NCBI GenBank assembly: GCA_943736015.1
Contig: OX031070.1
Span: 24,387,673 to 24,451,672, forward strand
Source of the DNA: Tridacna crocea
Lineage: Eukaryota > Mollusca > Bivalvia > Cardiida > Cardiidae
Length of the DNA stretch: 64,000 nt
Reading direction: 5' to 3'
The position numbers and the translations under genes were made by a program. Under the pieces are notes generated by a model. It saw only the letters and a program-made list of their open reading frames with translations. It made no database searches and was not told the origin of the DNA. Positions 1-50,333 of this stretch are shown here, piece after piece; within the stretch, counting starts at the first letter, position 1, and each line of letters starts with the position of its first letter.

Positions 1-25
1 AAGACTTACATTGATAAGCAGTGCT

Positions 26-259
26 CTTACCTCTTTACTACACAATCCCGACTTTTAACAACCCTGATAAGGAAAGCTTTTGAAAACATTTTGGGAAAAG
101 GAGAAAATGTTGGTAACCAGTATTTTCTCCTTTTCCCACATTGTTTTCAATCCTTCTAATGTCAAAATTCAGGTTTTGATTAACATTTACTATGTCGTCT
201 GCAATTGCTTTCAATGTATTTGGACAAGTCCAACATTTTGTTGTTTGGTATAGGGTTAA
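26..259 (+). mobile_element. A-family TTAA MITE
   Basis: Left end degraded (CTTACCTCTTTAC), right end GGGTTAA. The stem GAAAACATTTTGGGAAAAGG and its complement flank a broken tip. Lies in the intron upstream of exon 1. Confidence 0.75.
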
Positions 260-392
260 AGGTAAGAAGTAGGTATATTAGATGTAGTGATTGTTATTAC
301 TTTGAAATTTGATGCTTAGTTCGAATTTGCATGGAAAAGATATGAAAAAACTTGCCTACAATTAAATGACAAACATATTTATAATCACACAG

Positions 393-39972
<39,580 letters not shown>

Positions 39973-40024
39973 TGTCATTACAAGAGATTCAAAGATAGGC
40001 TGTGACTCATTTTAGGTTTTACTG

Positions 40025-40080
40025 GGGTATACTGGAATAGACCTGTCCATCTGTCTGTCTTTGTGTGCATCTGTGTTGAG
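40025..40080 (+). repeat. GGGGTATACTGGAATC repeat fragment
   Basis: ACTGGGGTATACTGGAATAG then CTGTCCATCTGTCTGTC. Confidence 0.55.
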
Positions 40081-40098
40081 CCATCACTATATAGGATG

Positions 40099-40290
40099 TT
40101 AACCCTTTCCTAAACAGTCCCTGTTTTCCACGACCCTGAAAGTGAAACCATTTGAAAATATTGTGGGAAGAGGAGAAAGTGCTGCCTTTCCCAAAACAAA
40201 TTTTAATTTTTGAGTCATATTAATTTTGTTGTCCGCAGATGCTTTCAGTTCAATTCAAGGGAAACTAGGGATTGTTTGGTTAAGGGTTAA
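40099..40290 (+). mobile_element. A-family MITE lacking the right stem
   Basis: TTAACCCTTTCCTAAACAGT to GGTTAAGGGTTAA; the right end carries a left-type terminus (GGGAAACTAGGGATTG). Confidence 0.75.
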
Positions 40291-40312
40291 TTTTTTAAAA
40301 TGGTTTTGTGAG

Positions 40313-40531
40313 CTAATGCTTTACAACACAATCCTGACTTTCAACAACCCGAGAAAAAGGGCATTTTGAAAATACCGTGGGAAAAGGATCTTTCCCTACT
40401 GCAAAAATGTTTTTTTACCCTTCTGGAATCAAATTGCAATTTATGGTCACTTTTATATTGTCCTGTCTGTCTGTCTGCAAATGCTCTGTGTTTGCATATG
40501 GCTAAAATTTCGTTGTTTGATAAAGGGTAAA
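40313..40531 (+). mobile_element. A-family MITE, degraded
   Basis: CTAATGCTTTACAACACAAT start; hairpin largely lost; right end GATAAAGGGTAAA. Confidence 0.65.
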
Positions 40532-40593
40532 TTTGTTACAATAATTACTGATATACCAAGAAATTAGTTATTTAGGTTTATTTTATATAAAGG

Positions 40594-40774
40594 TTAACCA
40601 AATGACACTAATTTAGACTGGTCTGAATTGAAAGCATTTGCAGATGCCAAATCACAAGCGGCCACAACAAGGTATATTGTTTTTGGTAGGGTGGAAAACA
40701 TTCTGGGAAAAGAAGGAAAATGTAGGCTAAGACCATTTTCTCTTTTTTTTATCACTTTCGTTCAGGGTTGTTAA
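40594..40774 (-). mobile_element. A-family MITE, first of a triple array
   Basis: Left TTAACCAAATGACACTAATT; right end truncated into the TTAA of the next copy (40771-40774). Confidence 0.75.
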
Positions 40775-41052
40775 CTCATTACCAAACAACAAAATGTTAG
40801 GTTTGTCCAAATCGAAAGCATTTGGGGACGACATAATAAAAGTAAGTGAAAATTTTAAATTTGTTTTGTGAAGGATAGAGAACATTGCAGGAGAAGGAGA
40901 AAATGCTGGTTAGCAGCACTTTCTCCTTTTCCCACATTGCGGGAAAAGGAGAAAATGCTAGTTAGCAGCATTTTTTTCCTTTTCCCACAATGTTTTCTAA
41001 AGGCTTCTTTCTCAGAGGTGTCAAAAGTAGGGAGTGTCTGGTAATGGGTTAA
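40771..41052 (-). mobile_element. A-family MITE with duplicated hairpin, second of array
   Basis: Two stem units in a row (CATTGCAGGAGAAGG... and CATTGCGGGAAAAGG...), so the predicted structure is a double hairpin. Confidence 0.88.
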
Positions 41053-41259
41053 CTCTTTGGACTTGTCCATGTTCAAAGCATTTGCAGACCACAATTCAAT
41101 TGTGGCCCAACTGACAGGGTTTGTCTTTGATAGGGTAGAAAATATTGTGGAAAAATGAGAAAATGCTGGTTACTCACTTTTCCTTCTTTTCTGTTAATGT
41201 TTTCCTAAACCTTCTTCTTCAAGGTCGTTAAAACTCGGGATTGTGTAGGAAAGAGTTAA
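41049..41259 (-). mobile_element. A-family MITE, third of array
   Basis: TTAACTCTTTGGACTTGTCC to GGAAAGAGTTAA; left arm shortened. Confidence 0.82.
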
Positions 41260-41555
41260 AACTGAGATTGTTTGATCGAGGGTAAAGAGGCTGTTGAAAA
41301 CGATCTGCTAAACACAAAAATATTCCTCACATTGAAGCTATTTTTGAATTTTCAAATCATTTTGCAATTACTGAATTCTACCAGATTGAATTACTTCATG
41401 TTCAAACTGAAAAGTATGTAGGAATGTATTCATCAGTACAAATTTGTAACGTAATGTCAGATTACAAATGTTTCCTGGAAAATTTCAGTGTAAAAATTTG
41501 TCCTGAAGTCTATACCAAACAACAGATTGGAACTAGACTCAACAAAATCGAAAAG

Positions 41556-41872
41556 CCGGGCCCCAGTAGCTCAGTTGGTACCTTACAGGTCTCAAGAACA
41601 GGGGTTCCTGGGTTCCATCCCTGGCTTGGCAAATTTCTCTCTGAGGATTGATGATAGTCATTGCCACAGGATTCATTCCACTTTCACGGCTGACCATTGT
41701 TTCGAAGATGGAGATGTGGGAAAGCAGTCAGTGGGTTGCAAAGAAAATTGTGCAGACCACTGGTAAAAAAGATTCCATGAAAACATGGATAGGTGCACTG
41801 GCTGCCACAATATAACTGAAATAATGTTGAAAACAGTGTTAAACACCATGGAATCAATCAATCAATCAAATT
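41556..41872 (+). mobile_element. tRNA-derived SINE, best-preserved copy
   Basis: Box A TAGCTCAGTTGGT and box B GGGTTCCATCCC about 40 bp apart, body GATTGATGATAGTCATTGCC and GATAGGTGCACTGGCTGCC, and tail GTTAAACACCATGGAATC followed by (AATC)n. The tail TTAA is intact and unoccupied. Confidence 0.88.
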
Positions 41873-42206
41873 TGAAAACAATGGAATACAGGAAATTAAA
41901 TGATGCCCATTTGAGATTGGATCAAAAACACTGTTGCAATAAGAGAGTGCCAATGTTAGTGTCACAAATGTCCATGTGACATTCCATACTGTTGCAGGTT
42001 GTTTGTTCATGTTACACGCTGTTTGTGTTTTTGATAGTTTTGAAAGGGAAATCCCTAAGTGTTGTTACCCAAAGTTACCTCACTGTGTCTGTCATAAAAA
42101 TTGTTGATTTGAACTTCCATTCTTATGGAGCAGAGTTGAACCTGTTATGACCTAGATAAGACTTTGTTACTTCCCCTTGGTAGATAGCTTTTGGATATAT
42201 CATTGT
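41873..42206. other. Repeat-free stretch, possible USP32 3' UTR
   Basis: No repeat or frame recognised. Confidence 0.4.
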
Positions 42207-42471
42207 GAACCTCTTACTGCTTAATACTGACTTTTAACAACCTTGGGAAAAAAGGGTTTTGAAAACATTTTGGGAAAAGAAGAAAATGCTGGTAACCAGC
42301 ATTTTCTCCTTTTCCCACAATGTTTTCTACCATATCAAAGAAAAATTGCACCATTCAACTCTTTACCAAACAATGAAATCTTTCCTGAGAGTTGCCCAAA
42401 TTCAAAGCATTTGCAAATACATTCAATTTTGACAAGGCTGAAATTTTGTCATTTGGTAAAATGTTAGTAAA
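42207..42471 (+). mobile_element. A-family MITE with rearranged right arm
   Basis: Left arm and perfect hairpin to 42340, then a second arm pair CTCTTTACCAAACAATGAAA...CATTTGGTAAAATGTTAG without a hairpin. Confidence 0.75.
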
Positions 42472-43091
42472 AGAGGAGAGATTGTCATGGTCGTACAAGT
42501 CTGATATGGAAATTTCTGAATCTGGTTGTTGTTTTCTTTAACTTCATGGTATGTTTCATAAAACAGTGGGGTTATCCCCAAATTTGAATTACAGTTCAAA
42601 GGATGTTAAGATTTTATTTCCTTGTTAAAATGTCTTTGTAATGGAGGCAATTTTGTTAGAAAATGAGGAATTTCTTGCTCTTTGAAAATTATTTTCAGTC
42701 TAGAGCTTAGTATCAGTAACCATTTTTTTTTCTCTGAAACTTTTTCCTACTCTGTTGACACATTGTTTTGATATCTTTTCTAAAGAAAGGGTCTCGCAAT
42801 TCTTTTTCACTTGAGAAGTCTATAGGAAACTTTATAAATTAGAAAAACATTTTGACCAATCATAAAAAATTGTTGTGATGCATTCTGGTTCGGCTCTAAA
42901 TGTTGTTGATATATCGTACTTCATACTTGCTCATGTAGGAAATAAACAGTAGAACACATTTCATGTAAAATGTTCCCATACTAATACAAGTTTTGTATGC
43001 TTCTGTTGTGCACAGCTTTTGAAATTTAAAGGCACCCTTGCTGCCAACAGTAAACAATCAAGAAGTGAAAAGTAGGCAAATTTATACTAAT
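42472..43091. other. Repeat-free stretch, possible end of USP32 3' UTR
   Basis: Contains the AATAAA at 42941 and nothing else recognised. Confidence 0.45.
42941..42946 (+). terminator. Candidate USP32 poly(A) signal AATAAA
   Basis: AATAAA is followed after about 50 bp by a T/G-rich stretch (TTTTGTATGCTTCTGTTGTG). It lies in repeat-free sequence (41990-43080) downstream of the USP32 stop. If used, the 3' UTR would be about 3 kb and would contain several MITEs and a SINE. Nothing in the sequence excludes an earlier signal. Confidence 0.35.
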
Positions 43092-43318
43092 TTAACCCTT
43101 TAACACAATCCCGACTTTTAACGACCTTGATAAAGAAGCCTTTTGAAAACATTGTGGGAAAAGGAGAAAATGCTGGTAACCAGCATTTTCTCCTTTTCCC
43201 ACAATGTTTTCTATTCTTTCCAAAACAAATTTCAAATTTTCAGTCACTTTTATTTTGTCGTCTGCAAATGCTTTCGATTTGGACAAGCCTAAAATATTGT
43301 CGTTTGGTAATGAGTTAA
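43092..43318 (+). mobile_element. A-family TTAA MITE, near consensus
   Basis: TTAACCCTTTAACACAATCC to GGTAATGAGTTAA; perfect 66-nt hairpin. Confidence 0.94.
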
Positions 43319-43534
43319 ACTATGGATGGTACTATTATGAGTCTGTTTGTGTGTTGCCATTATTGTATGTCAAAGTTCAGCTTGCTGGCAGAAAAATAAA
43401 TCTTAAGAATGAAATTGAAAAAAAAAGGGTTGGCTACTCTAGTTCTGGCTACAAATTTTTCAGTCAATAACTCAAACTTAGACAGTTCATACTTTGCCAA
43501 AGTCATTATAAATCAATACTTGTAATGGTATGAA

Positions 43535-43783
43535 TTAACCTTTTACCCCATAAGGCATGTCTATGGTATCTCTAATTGATCGTAAATAACAGCAATGATG
43601 AAGCTGTTTCTTATGTGTATATGACACCGTTTGATAGCAAAGAAAACATTTTGGCAAAAGGTGTAACTGCTCGTCACAAGCAATTTCACCTTTTGCCACA
43701 ATGTTTTCCAAATTTCTACGCATTGCTTGTTTTCTACAAACAAGTGATGCTTAGAAATGAGTATGTATGGAGTAAAGGGTTAA
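43535..43783 (+). mobile_element. B-family TTAA MITE
   Basis: TTAACCTTTTACCCCATAAG to GGAGTAAAGGGTTAA; right arm slightly longer (TGCTTGTTTTCTACAAACAA). Confidence 0.9.
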
Positions 43784-43911
43784 CCTTGCTTACATTTCTC
43801 ACTCCCAAATTGTTCACTTTTAGTAGATATTGGACCTTTGAAGGAATGAATAGCTAGAGAACTTTGACATTGTTATACTTTTATGTTTTACAGACTGAAA
43901 ATGTTCATTTC

Positions 43912-44135
43912 ATCATCCCTTTACCACTCATTGACGCCTTTTAACACCAATGAGGAAGAAGCTGTTTGAAAACATTGTGGGAAAAGGAGAAAGTTCTGGT
44001 AACCAGCATTTTCTCCTTTTTCAACAATGTTTTATACTATATCAAAGAAAAATTACTCCATTGGAGCCACACTTAAATTTTTCATCTGCAAATGCTTTCT
44101 ATTGGACAAGGCTGAAATTTTGTTGAGATTAATAA
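43912..44135 (+). mobile_element. A-family MITE, ends decayed
   Basis: CCCTTTACCACTCATTGACG start; hairpin good; ends AAATTTTGTTGAG. Confidence 0.8.
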
Positions 44136-44149
44136 TTCTTTTGTTTTTT

Positions 44150-44780
44150 AGATTTTTGTACTTGAACATAGTAGGATAATTTTTATATCACAAAAGCTCA
44201 GTAAGCTCCTACATTTTTAAGAGTAAACCCCTGGTTTTTGTTAGTAATCTACTAGAGTCCATATTGTATGAATAGGCAATTTTAGTCTGTTTAAAAGGAC
44301 CTAAATATTGCAATTTTTAAACTGGTTTTGTCATAATTATAGCAGCATGAAAAAGGATAAAATGTGGAACCAAGATCAGACTGCTCAGTGTGCAGTCTGA
44401 TCTTGATCTTTAATATCAACAAAGCAGCTTAAGCTGTGTGAGGTTCTATAGGGAGTGGTTGCAAGGAGAAAAAAGAGCACAGAACATTGCATCATCAAGT
44501 CAATGGAAAAAGGACATAAGTTCCTACTTTTATCAATCCACTTGACTCTTGTCTGCATCAAATCATACTGTATCAAGCCATGTTTGTACATGTATATGTG
44601 AGAACAATCTTGCTTTGTTTTTTATTTGTTATAGAGAATTTATATCAAGTTTTATAATTTGGTTAAGTTATACTTTCATTTTATAGATTAATTGTAAAAG
44701 TGTCATATGATTATAATGTAACAGATATAAAAGAAAAAAATCAGATGCTATAAAAAAATGCACTGCTGTTGTTGTTGATA
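44150..44780. other. Intergenic, one GATCAGACTGC palindrome
   Basis: AGATCAGACTGCTCAGTGTG and its complement at about 44370-44410; remainder not recognised. Confidence 0.5.
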
Positions 44781-44784
44781 TTTT

Positions 44785-44945
44785 TTCCCCCATACCAAAC
44801 AATTCTTTTAATATAATCATTCTTTGAAAAAAATGGCTTTTGAAAACATTATGGGAAAGAGAGAAAATACTAGTTACTAGCATTTTCTCCCTCTTCCACA
44901 ATGTTTTCTGTCTTTAAATGACAAATTACATCATTTGAGAAGCAT
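44785..44945 (+). mobile_element. A-family MITE, right arm lost
   Basis: GAAAACATTATGGGAAAGAG with partner; tip CTAGTTACTAG. Confidence 0.7.
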
Positions 44946-45086
44946 TTGAATCATCATTTGAGAAATATTTGAGCAATATGTATTGCAGGCAAATGCTGAC
45001 CCATTTGTCCCAGATCAAAGACTTTCATCATGTAAAAAGTTTTTTTTCTGATAAGCTATTCTTGGTTTTCATTGGAAAGCTTAGCC

Positions 45087-45990
45087 CTGCTAGGGGTCAT
45101 GAAGCATACGGGATGTGAGAACAGGGGGTCACTGGTAGGGGTCATGTAGCATACGGGATGTTAGAACAGGGGGTCACTGGTAGGGGTCATGTAGCATACG
45201 GGATGTGAGAACAGGGGGTCACTGGTAGGGGTCGTGTAGCATACGGGATGTGAGAACAGGGGATCACTGGTAGGGGTCATGTAGCATACGGGATGTGAGA
45301 ACAGGGGTGTCACTGATAGGGGTCATGTAGCACACAGGATGTAAGAGCAGGGGGGTCACTGGCAGGGGTTGTATAGTAAACAGGGTGTGAGAACAGGGGG
45401 TCACTGGTAGGGGTCATGTAGCATACGCGATGTGAGAAAAGGGGGATCACTGGCAGGGGTGGTGTAGCATACAGGATGTAAGAACAGGTGGTCACTGGTA
45501 CAGGTCATGTAGCATACAGGATGTAAGAATAGGGGATCACTGGTGCGGGTCATATAGCATACCCGATATGAGAACAGGGGATCACTAGTAGGGGTCATAT
45601 AGCATATGGGATGAGAACAGGGGGTCACTGGTAGGGGTCATTTAGCACAGAGGATGTGAGAGCAGGGGATCACTGGTAGGGGTCATATAGCACACAGGAT
45701 GTGAGGTGGGGTCACTGGTAGTGGTCATTCATTTAGCATATGGGATGTGAGAACAGGGGGTCAGTGGTAGGGGGTCATATAACATACAGGATGTGAGAAT
45801 GGGGTCAGTGGTAGGGTTCATATAGTATATGGGATGTGAGAGCAGGGGGTCACTGGTAGGGGTCATAGCATACGGGATGTGAGAACAGGGGGTCAGTGGT
45901 AGGGGTCATATAGTATATGGGATGTGAGAGCAGGGGGTCACTGGTAGGGGTCATATAGCACATAGGATGTCAGAAGAGGGGGTCACTGGT
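45087..45990. repeat. 45-bp minisatellite, about 20 units, grown from a SINE head
   Basis: Unit CACTGGTAGGGGTCATGTAG, CATACGGGATGTGAGAACAG, GGGGT. The last unit runs directly into GGTTTGAATCCCCAGCTC, a SINE box B, and then a SINE body. Confidence 0.95.
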
Positions 45991-46358
45991 TTGAATCCCC
46001 AGCTCAGAGAATTTCTTTTCATGGATTGATTGATACTAGTTGTTATACTCAAGCAGAACGAATGTTTTTGGGGATATACTGGAATCGGTCTGTGTGTTCT
46101 GCTGTCGGCCTGTGAGCGAGGGTATTACGTCAATTCAGTGACAGCTCGAGTTGCAACAAGGTTCATTCCTCTCTAACTGTTGGTTGGGGTTTTTCCATGT
46201 TGGTTATTTTGGGAGGAAGCCAGTGGCTTTGAAATAATACTGTGCAGAGCCTTTGTTATTAAAAAAAACTCCAGGAAAGCTTGCATAGATGCACTGGCCA
46301 CTGCGATATAACCAAAATAATGTGGAAATGGTGTTAAATGCTGTGCAATCAATAAATC
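45985..46358 (+). mobile_element. SINE body after the minisatellite, itself interrupted
   Basis: Box B TTTGAATCCCC, GATTGATTGATACTAGTTG, then an insert carrying GGGGATATACTGGAATCGG (about 46047-46150), then GCAACAAGGTTCATTCC, GATGCACTGGCCACTG and GTTAAATGCTGTGCAATC. AGTTG flanks the insert on both sides. Confidence 0.8.
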
Positions 46359-46493
46359 TTCGGCAACCATCTTCCCAACATTTTAACTCTTGGAGCACTG
46401 AGCACATCTTTTGAGACAATGTATATCAAGATAAGACTGCATGGATTGTGAAGTCTTTGATCAACACTGTCAGCTAACTTGCAAGATATTCTT

Positions 46494-46723
46494 ATTAACT
46501 CTTTACCAAATGACAAAATTTTAGACTGGTCCTAATTGAAAGCACTTGCAGACGACAAAGTTAAAGTAACTCAAAAATTGAAATTTGTTTCCAGCAGGGT
46601 AGAAAACCTTTTGGGAAAAGGAGAAAATGCTGGTAACCAGCATTTCCTCCTTTTATCACAATGTTTTCAAAAGCTGTCTGTTGCTGATAAGTCAAAATAT
46701 ATATCTATGGAGTGAAGGGTTAA
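46494..46723. mobile_element. Chimeric MITE: A left arm, C right arm
   Basis: Left TTAACTCTTTACCAAATGAC and ATTTTAGACTGGTCC are A. After the core, AAAGCTGTCTGTTGCTGATA and ATATATCTATGGAGTGAAGG are C. The switch lies in or beside the shared stem. Confidence 0.9.
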
Positions 46724-46941
46724 TCAAATGACAAAGTTTAGACTCTTCCAAATTGAAAATATCCGCAGACGAAAAAGTTTTAAGTAATACAAATGAACTC
46801 AAGTGCTTTGAAAGGATGAAAAACATTGTTGGAAAAAGGAAATACTGGTTTCTAGCATTTTTTTTTCCTTTTCCTACAATATTCTTAAAAGCCCTCTCTT
46901 TCGGGTTAGTTAAAACTTAGGATTTTGCAGTAAAGGGTTAA
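46720..46941 (-). mobile_element. A-family MITE, tandem with the chimera
   Basis: TTAATCAAATGACAAAGTTT to GCAGTAAAGGGTTAA; hairpin eroded. Confidence 0.82.
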
Positions 46942-47059
46942 CCCATTACAGCACAAACATGTATATTACCTTTGGTCAGGCATCAGACACAGGTGTTGAA
47001 TACATTGTAAAAGAGACAGCATTGAGGTTCCACAAGAAGTTATTCTTTCCCACAAGACG

Positions 47060-47150
47060 GTGTGTCCATGGTCGTGAGGTAGAGCGTCGGCCTCATAAGC
47101 TAAAGGTCCTGAGTTTAATACCCGCGAGCGGATGTCAACTTTGAGATTTT
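47060..47150 (+). mobile_element. tRNA-Met-like SINE head or tRNA pseudogene
   Basis: GTGAGGTAGAGCGTCGGCCT then CATAAGCTAAAGGTCCTGAG and GTTTAATACCC. The loop places CAT at the anticodon position, and the variable/T-arm region is Met-tRNA-like. The acceptor stem does not pair well, so it is not called as a functional tRNA. Confidence 0.6.
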
Positions 47151-47265
47151 TCATTGGCCCACACATTCGGTGCAAGTACTGGTGTAGTTCCCAGGAAGCA
47201 GAATCAAGAGAGATTAGTATAAGTTGTAAGACCTTGTTTCTCAATCGATGTAAAATAAATATGTT

Positions 47266-47493
47266 TAACTCTTTTACCAAACGTAAAATTTTAGACCGGT
47301 TCAAATTGAAAGCACTTGCAGACAACAAAATAGACATGACTCAAAAATTGAAATTTGTTTCTGGTAGGGTAGAAAACACTGCGGGAAAAGGAGAAAATGC
47401 TGGTTACCAGCATTTTCTCCTTTTCCCACAATGTTTTCAAAAGGCTAATATCTCCAGGTCGTAAAAACCAGGGTTTGTTTGGGAAAGGGTTAA
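47266..47493 (-). mobile_element. A-family TTAA MITE
   Basis: TTAACTCTTTTACCAAACGT to GGGAAAGGGTTAA; near-perfect hairpin. Confidence 0.92.
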
Positions 47494-47639
47494 ACTAAGA
47501 AGGTGTGCATTGTATAAAAATCAATGTACATGTTACTTTTCCTGTGAGTCTTTTTATGAGTCAAGGAGTTTGCAAGATTTATTGCCATGCTTGAAATTTA
47601 CCCACATCAACAGCTTTACACATGGCATTTAAGTCAAGA

Positions 47640-47847
47640 TTAATTACGTCTTTGATAACAATAGAGATATATCTTTTTCATTCTTTTTTATTTACAGAAG
47701 ACATTACAAAGGACATTGGAATAGATGTTACAGAGATGAGAAAGAAAAATGCATGTACTAAAAATATATATACTGACAACAAAAAAATTGCTATAGTCAA
47801 GACTAGACGCCAAATTCGGATCATTGCACCAAAAATGTAAAGCTTAT
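47640..47847. other. Unassigned open segment between two MITEs
   Basis: Plus strand: a good acceptor TTTTTTATTTACAG (47698) leads into an open frame of 47 codons (EDITKDIGIDVTEMRKKNAC onward) ending TAA at 47838-47840. Minus strand: the same DNA encodes a hydrophobic stretch (IWRLVLTIAIFLLSVYIFLV) ending TGA. Neither resembles a family I know; AT-rich chance is possible. Confidence 0.25.
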
Positions 47848-48075
47848 TTAACCCTTTACCACACAAGAATAATGTAGACTTGTCCAAATAAAGTTACAGA
47901 TGGCAATTTAAAAGCAACTCAAATGAGGTCATTTTTATAAGAAAAGGTAGAAAACATTGTGGGAAAAGGAGAAAATGCTGGTTACCAGCATTTTCTCCTT
48001 TTCCCACAATGTTTTCAAAAGGCCTCTAGCTTAGGCTTAGGGTCGTTTAAAGTCAGGATTGTGTGGTAAAGGGCT
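47848..48075 (-). mobile_element. A-family TTAA MITE
   Basis: TTAACCCTTTACCACACAAG to GTAAAGGGCTAA; hairpin perfect. Confidence 0.92.
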
Positions 48076-48141
48076 AAGAGGATGTTGCAAGACAAAACAT
48101 TTTGTAAATTAAAACAAAACGAACCATATGAAAAAGGAGAT

Positions 48142-48351
48142 TTAACCCTTAGGCTGCCAAGCGTGACTCACTGAGCTTTTGTGGACAGTGTAGATCAAGA
48201 TCAGACTGCACAGAATGTGCAGTCTGATCTTTGATCTACACTATCCAAGAAGATGTTATTCCCCAAAACATGACTTTTGAATTGCAGTACTTGGGTTTTT
48301 ATTATCAAATTAAAAAATTTCTATTAGTTTATTCAGCTGAATAAGATTTAA
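48142..48351. mobile_element. E-family TTAA MITE
   Basis: TTAACCCTTAGGCTGCC left, AGCTGAATAAGATTTAA right. An off-centre hairpin GTGTAGATCAAGATCAGACT...AGTCTGATC lies in the left half; the right half contains ATTAGTTTATTCAGC as in the 52592 copy. Confidence 0.85.
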
Positions 48352-48481
48352 TGCATCTACTAAAATCATCTGCAGTGGTCAGTCTGCAGGTTCGCTTGGA
48401 GTGAAACTTCTTTCTACTGGTCAATTTTCTGCATCTTCGTAAAAGGACCAGTCGAGCCCATAAATCAGTAACTGTTTGTTC

Positions 48482-48710
48482 TTAACCCATGACCACTCAA
48501 TGACACCTTTTAATGCTCCCGGGAAAGAGGCCTTTTGAAAACATTGTGCAAAAAGGAGAAAATGCTGGTAAACAGCATTTTCTCTTTTTCCCACAATGTT
48601 TTCTACCTTTCACAACACAAATTTCAAATTTTCAGTCACTTTTATTTTGTCTTCTGCAAATGCTTTCAATTTCGACCAGTCTGAAATTTTGTTCTTTGGT
48701 AATGAGTTAA
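48482..48710 (+). mobile_element. A-family TTAA MITE
   Basis: TTAACCCATGACCACTCAAT to GGTAATGAGTTAA. Confidence 0.92.
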
Positions 48711-49631
48711 ACACAATATGGATTTTATGAATCCCTTGTTATGTGATGACTTGATTTGTATCCTGCATCACTGTGGTGTGGTGCATTAAACCACCTTTTC
48801 ATAGAGCATGGCTCAGATATTTGACCATGAAGACACATATATAAGATATACATAGAAGACAAACTTATTCTACTGTGAAAGGTGCTTCCCTCTAAGAACG
48901 AATTATACCGATGTGATCATGTGTGTAAACAAAGGACTATATATCAATAGGTGAGCACAAAAATGTTCTAAGTGCCTGTATGTTGTATAGGCATTTAGAA
49001 TAGTATTGCACTCACCCACAGATATAGTGTGTCAAAAAAGTACCTTAATGTATAAATCTTAAGGCAAATTATGAGGACCCAGATTAGACATCAAGTTTTA
49101 CCTGTCTGATCTCTTGATTTGCCACTTTACCCGTAAAACAAAATGCATTTGTGTCTTGAGTATGTAAAAATGAGATTTAAATGAAAAACACACAATTATC
49201 GGTAAGAATTACAAAAAAAATGGAGAAAACACGTAAATATTTATTATAGATGTCTGTATATACTGTCCATCTCTTGGTTTCACTGGGTGCATATAATTTA
49301 TCATATACACAAGGTATTATGCTGAATTTCATTGTTGAACAGTCCATAACCTGTGCTTAGCCTGTCATCTGGAATAAACATAAAATAGATACAAGTAAGT
49401 ATGCTTGCTTATAAGCCATACTCCATGAAAAGGGAGTTAAATGAATCTACAAATAAAAAGTATTGTTTTGGTCAGCCTGCGCATGTTGATCTAGACCAAA
49501 ACGTTTTTGTTATTGGTCAATTACCTGCTTGTCAAAAGACCAGTCTACCTAATTATTTCAGTTGGTTTTGTGACACTGATTTTTTTTGATCCACTATAAT
49601 GTGAGGACTTGCTAGTATAATGCATCATGCA
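48711..49631. other. Intergenic, repeat-poor
   Basis: Remnants of the 'AGCATGGCTCAGAT' and 'GGTCAGCCTGCGCATGTTGA' repeat types near 48805 and 49470; no gene recognised. Confidence 0.45.
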
Positions 49632-49865
49632 TGAATTTTTTACCAAACGACAAAATTTTACACTTGTCCAAATTGAAAGTAGATCTATATGCGGACGAAA
49701 TATCACATGGCCCAAAACTTGTAGTCTTGTCTTCTATAGGGTAAAAAACTTTGTAGGAAAAGGAAAAACTGCCAGTTACTTGTATTTTCTCCTTTTCCCA
49801 ATATGCTTTCAAAAGGCCCCTCTATAACACTTGTTAAAAGTCATGACTCTCTGGTAAAGAGTTTA
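49632..49865 (-). mobile_element. A-family MITE
   Basis: TTTTACCAAACGACAAAATT to CTCTGGTAAAGAGTTTAA; stem mismatched. Confidence 0.75.
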
Positions 49866-49950
49866 ACCCCCATTTGCCAGAGCAAGTGTCACATATTTTA
49901 TCCATTAAAACAACAGGCAGTTTTTGGCAATATTTCTATTATTATATAGA

Positions 49951-50179
49951 TTAACCATTTTCCAAACAAGCCCTTGTCTTTGCGTGTCTGCAGTACAAGT
50001 CTTTTGAAAACAATGTGCGAAAAGGAGAAATTGCTCGTAACGAGCAATTTCTCCTTTTCCCACAGTGTTTTCTTCCATTTCTAGTAATTTTCTACCATTC
50101 TTATGAAACTTAAAATTGTTGTCTGCAAACTCTTTCAGTTTGGAAAAGTCTAAAACTTGTCGTTTGGGAAAGGGGTTAA
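49951..50179 (+). mobile_element. D-family TTAA MITE
   Basis: TTAACCATTTTCCAAACAAG to GGGAAAGGGGTTAA; reverse of the 28036 copy, tip GCTCGTAACGAGC. Confidence 0.9.
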
Positions 50180-50333
50180 AGTGGGCAATGCTCGTCAAAA
50201 ACAAGTAGGTGTGATTCAGATCAAGTTAAAATACTCTTATGGCTTTATATTTGAAAAAGAAATTTGTGAGAAATTATTGGGGGTTTTTTTTGTAAAAAGC
50301 AATTGTTTCTTTCCAGTTATGCTTTCAAAACAC

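Noticed and set aside
41556..41640. Functional tRNA gene
   Set aside because: Boxes A and B are present, but the acceptor stem does not close and a SINE body follows.
45310..45628. Minus-strand frames of repeated CYMTPTSDPLFS
   Set aside because: Translation of the 45-bp minisatellite.
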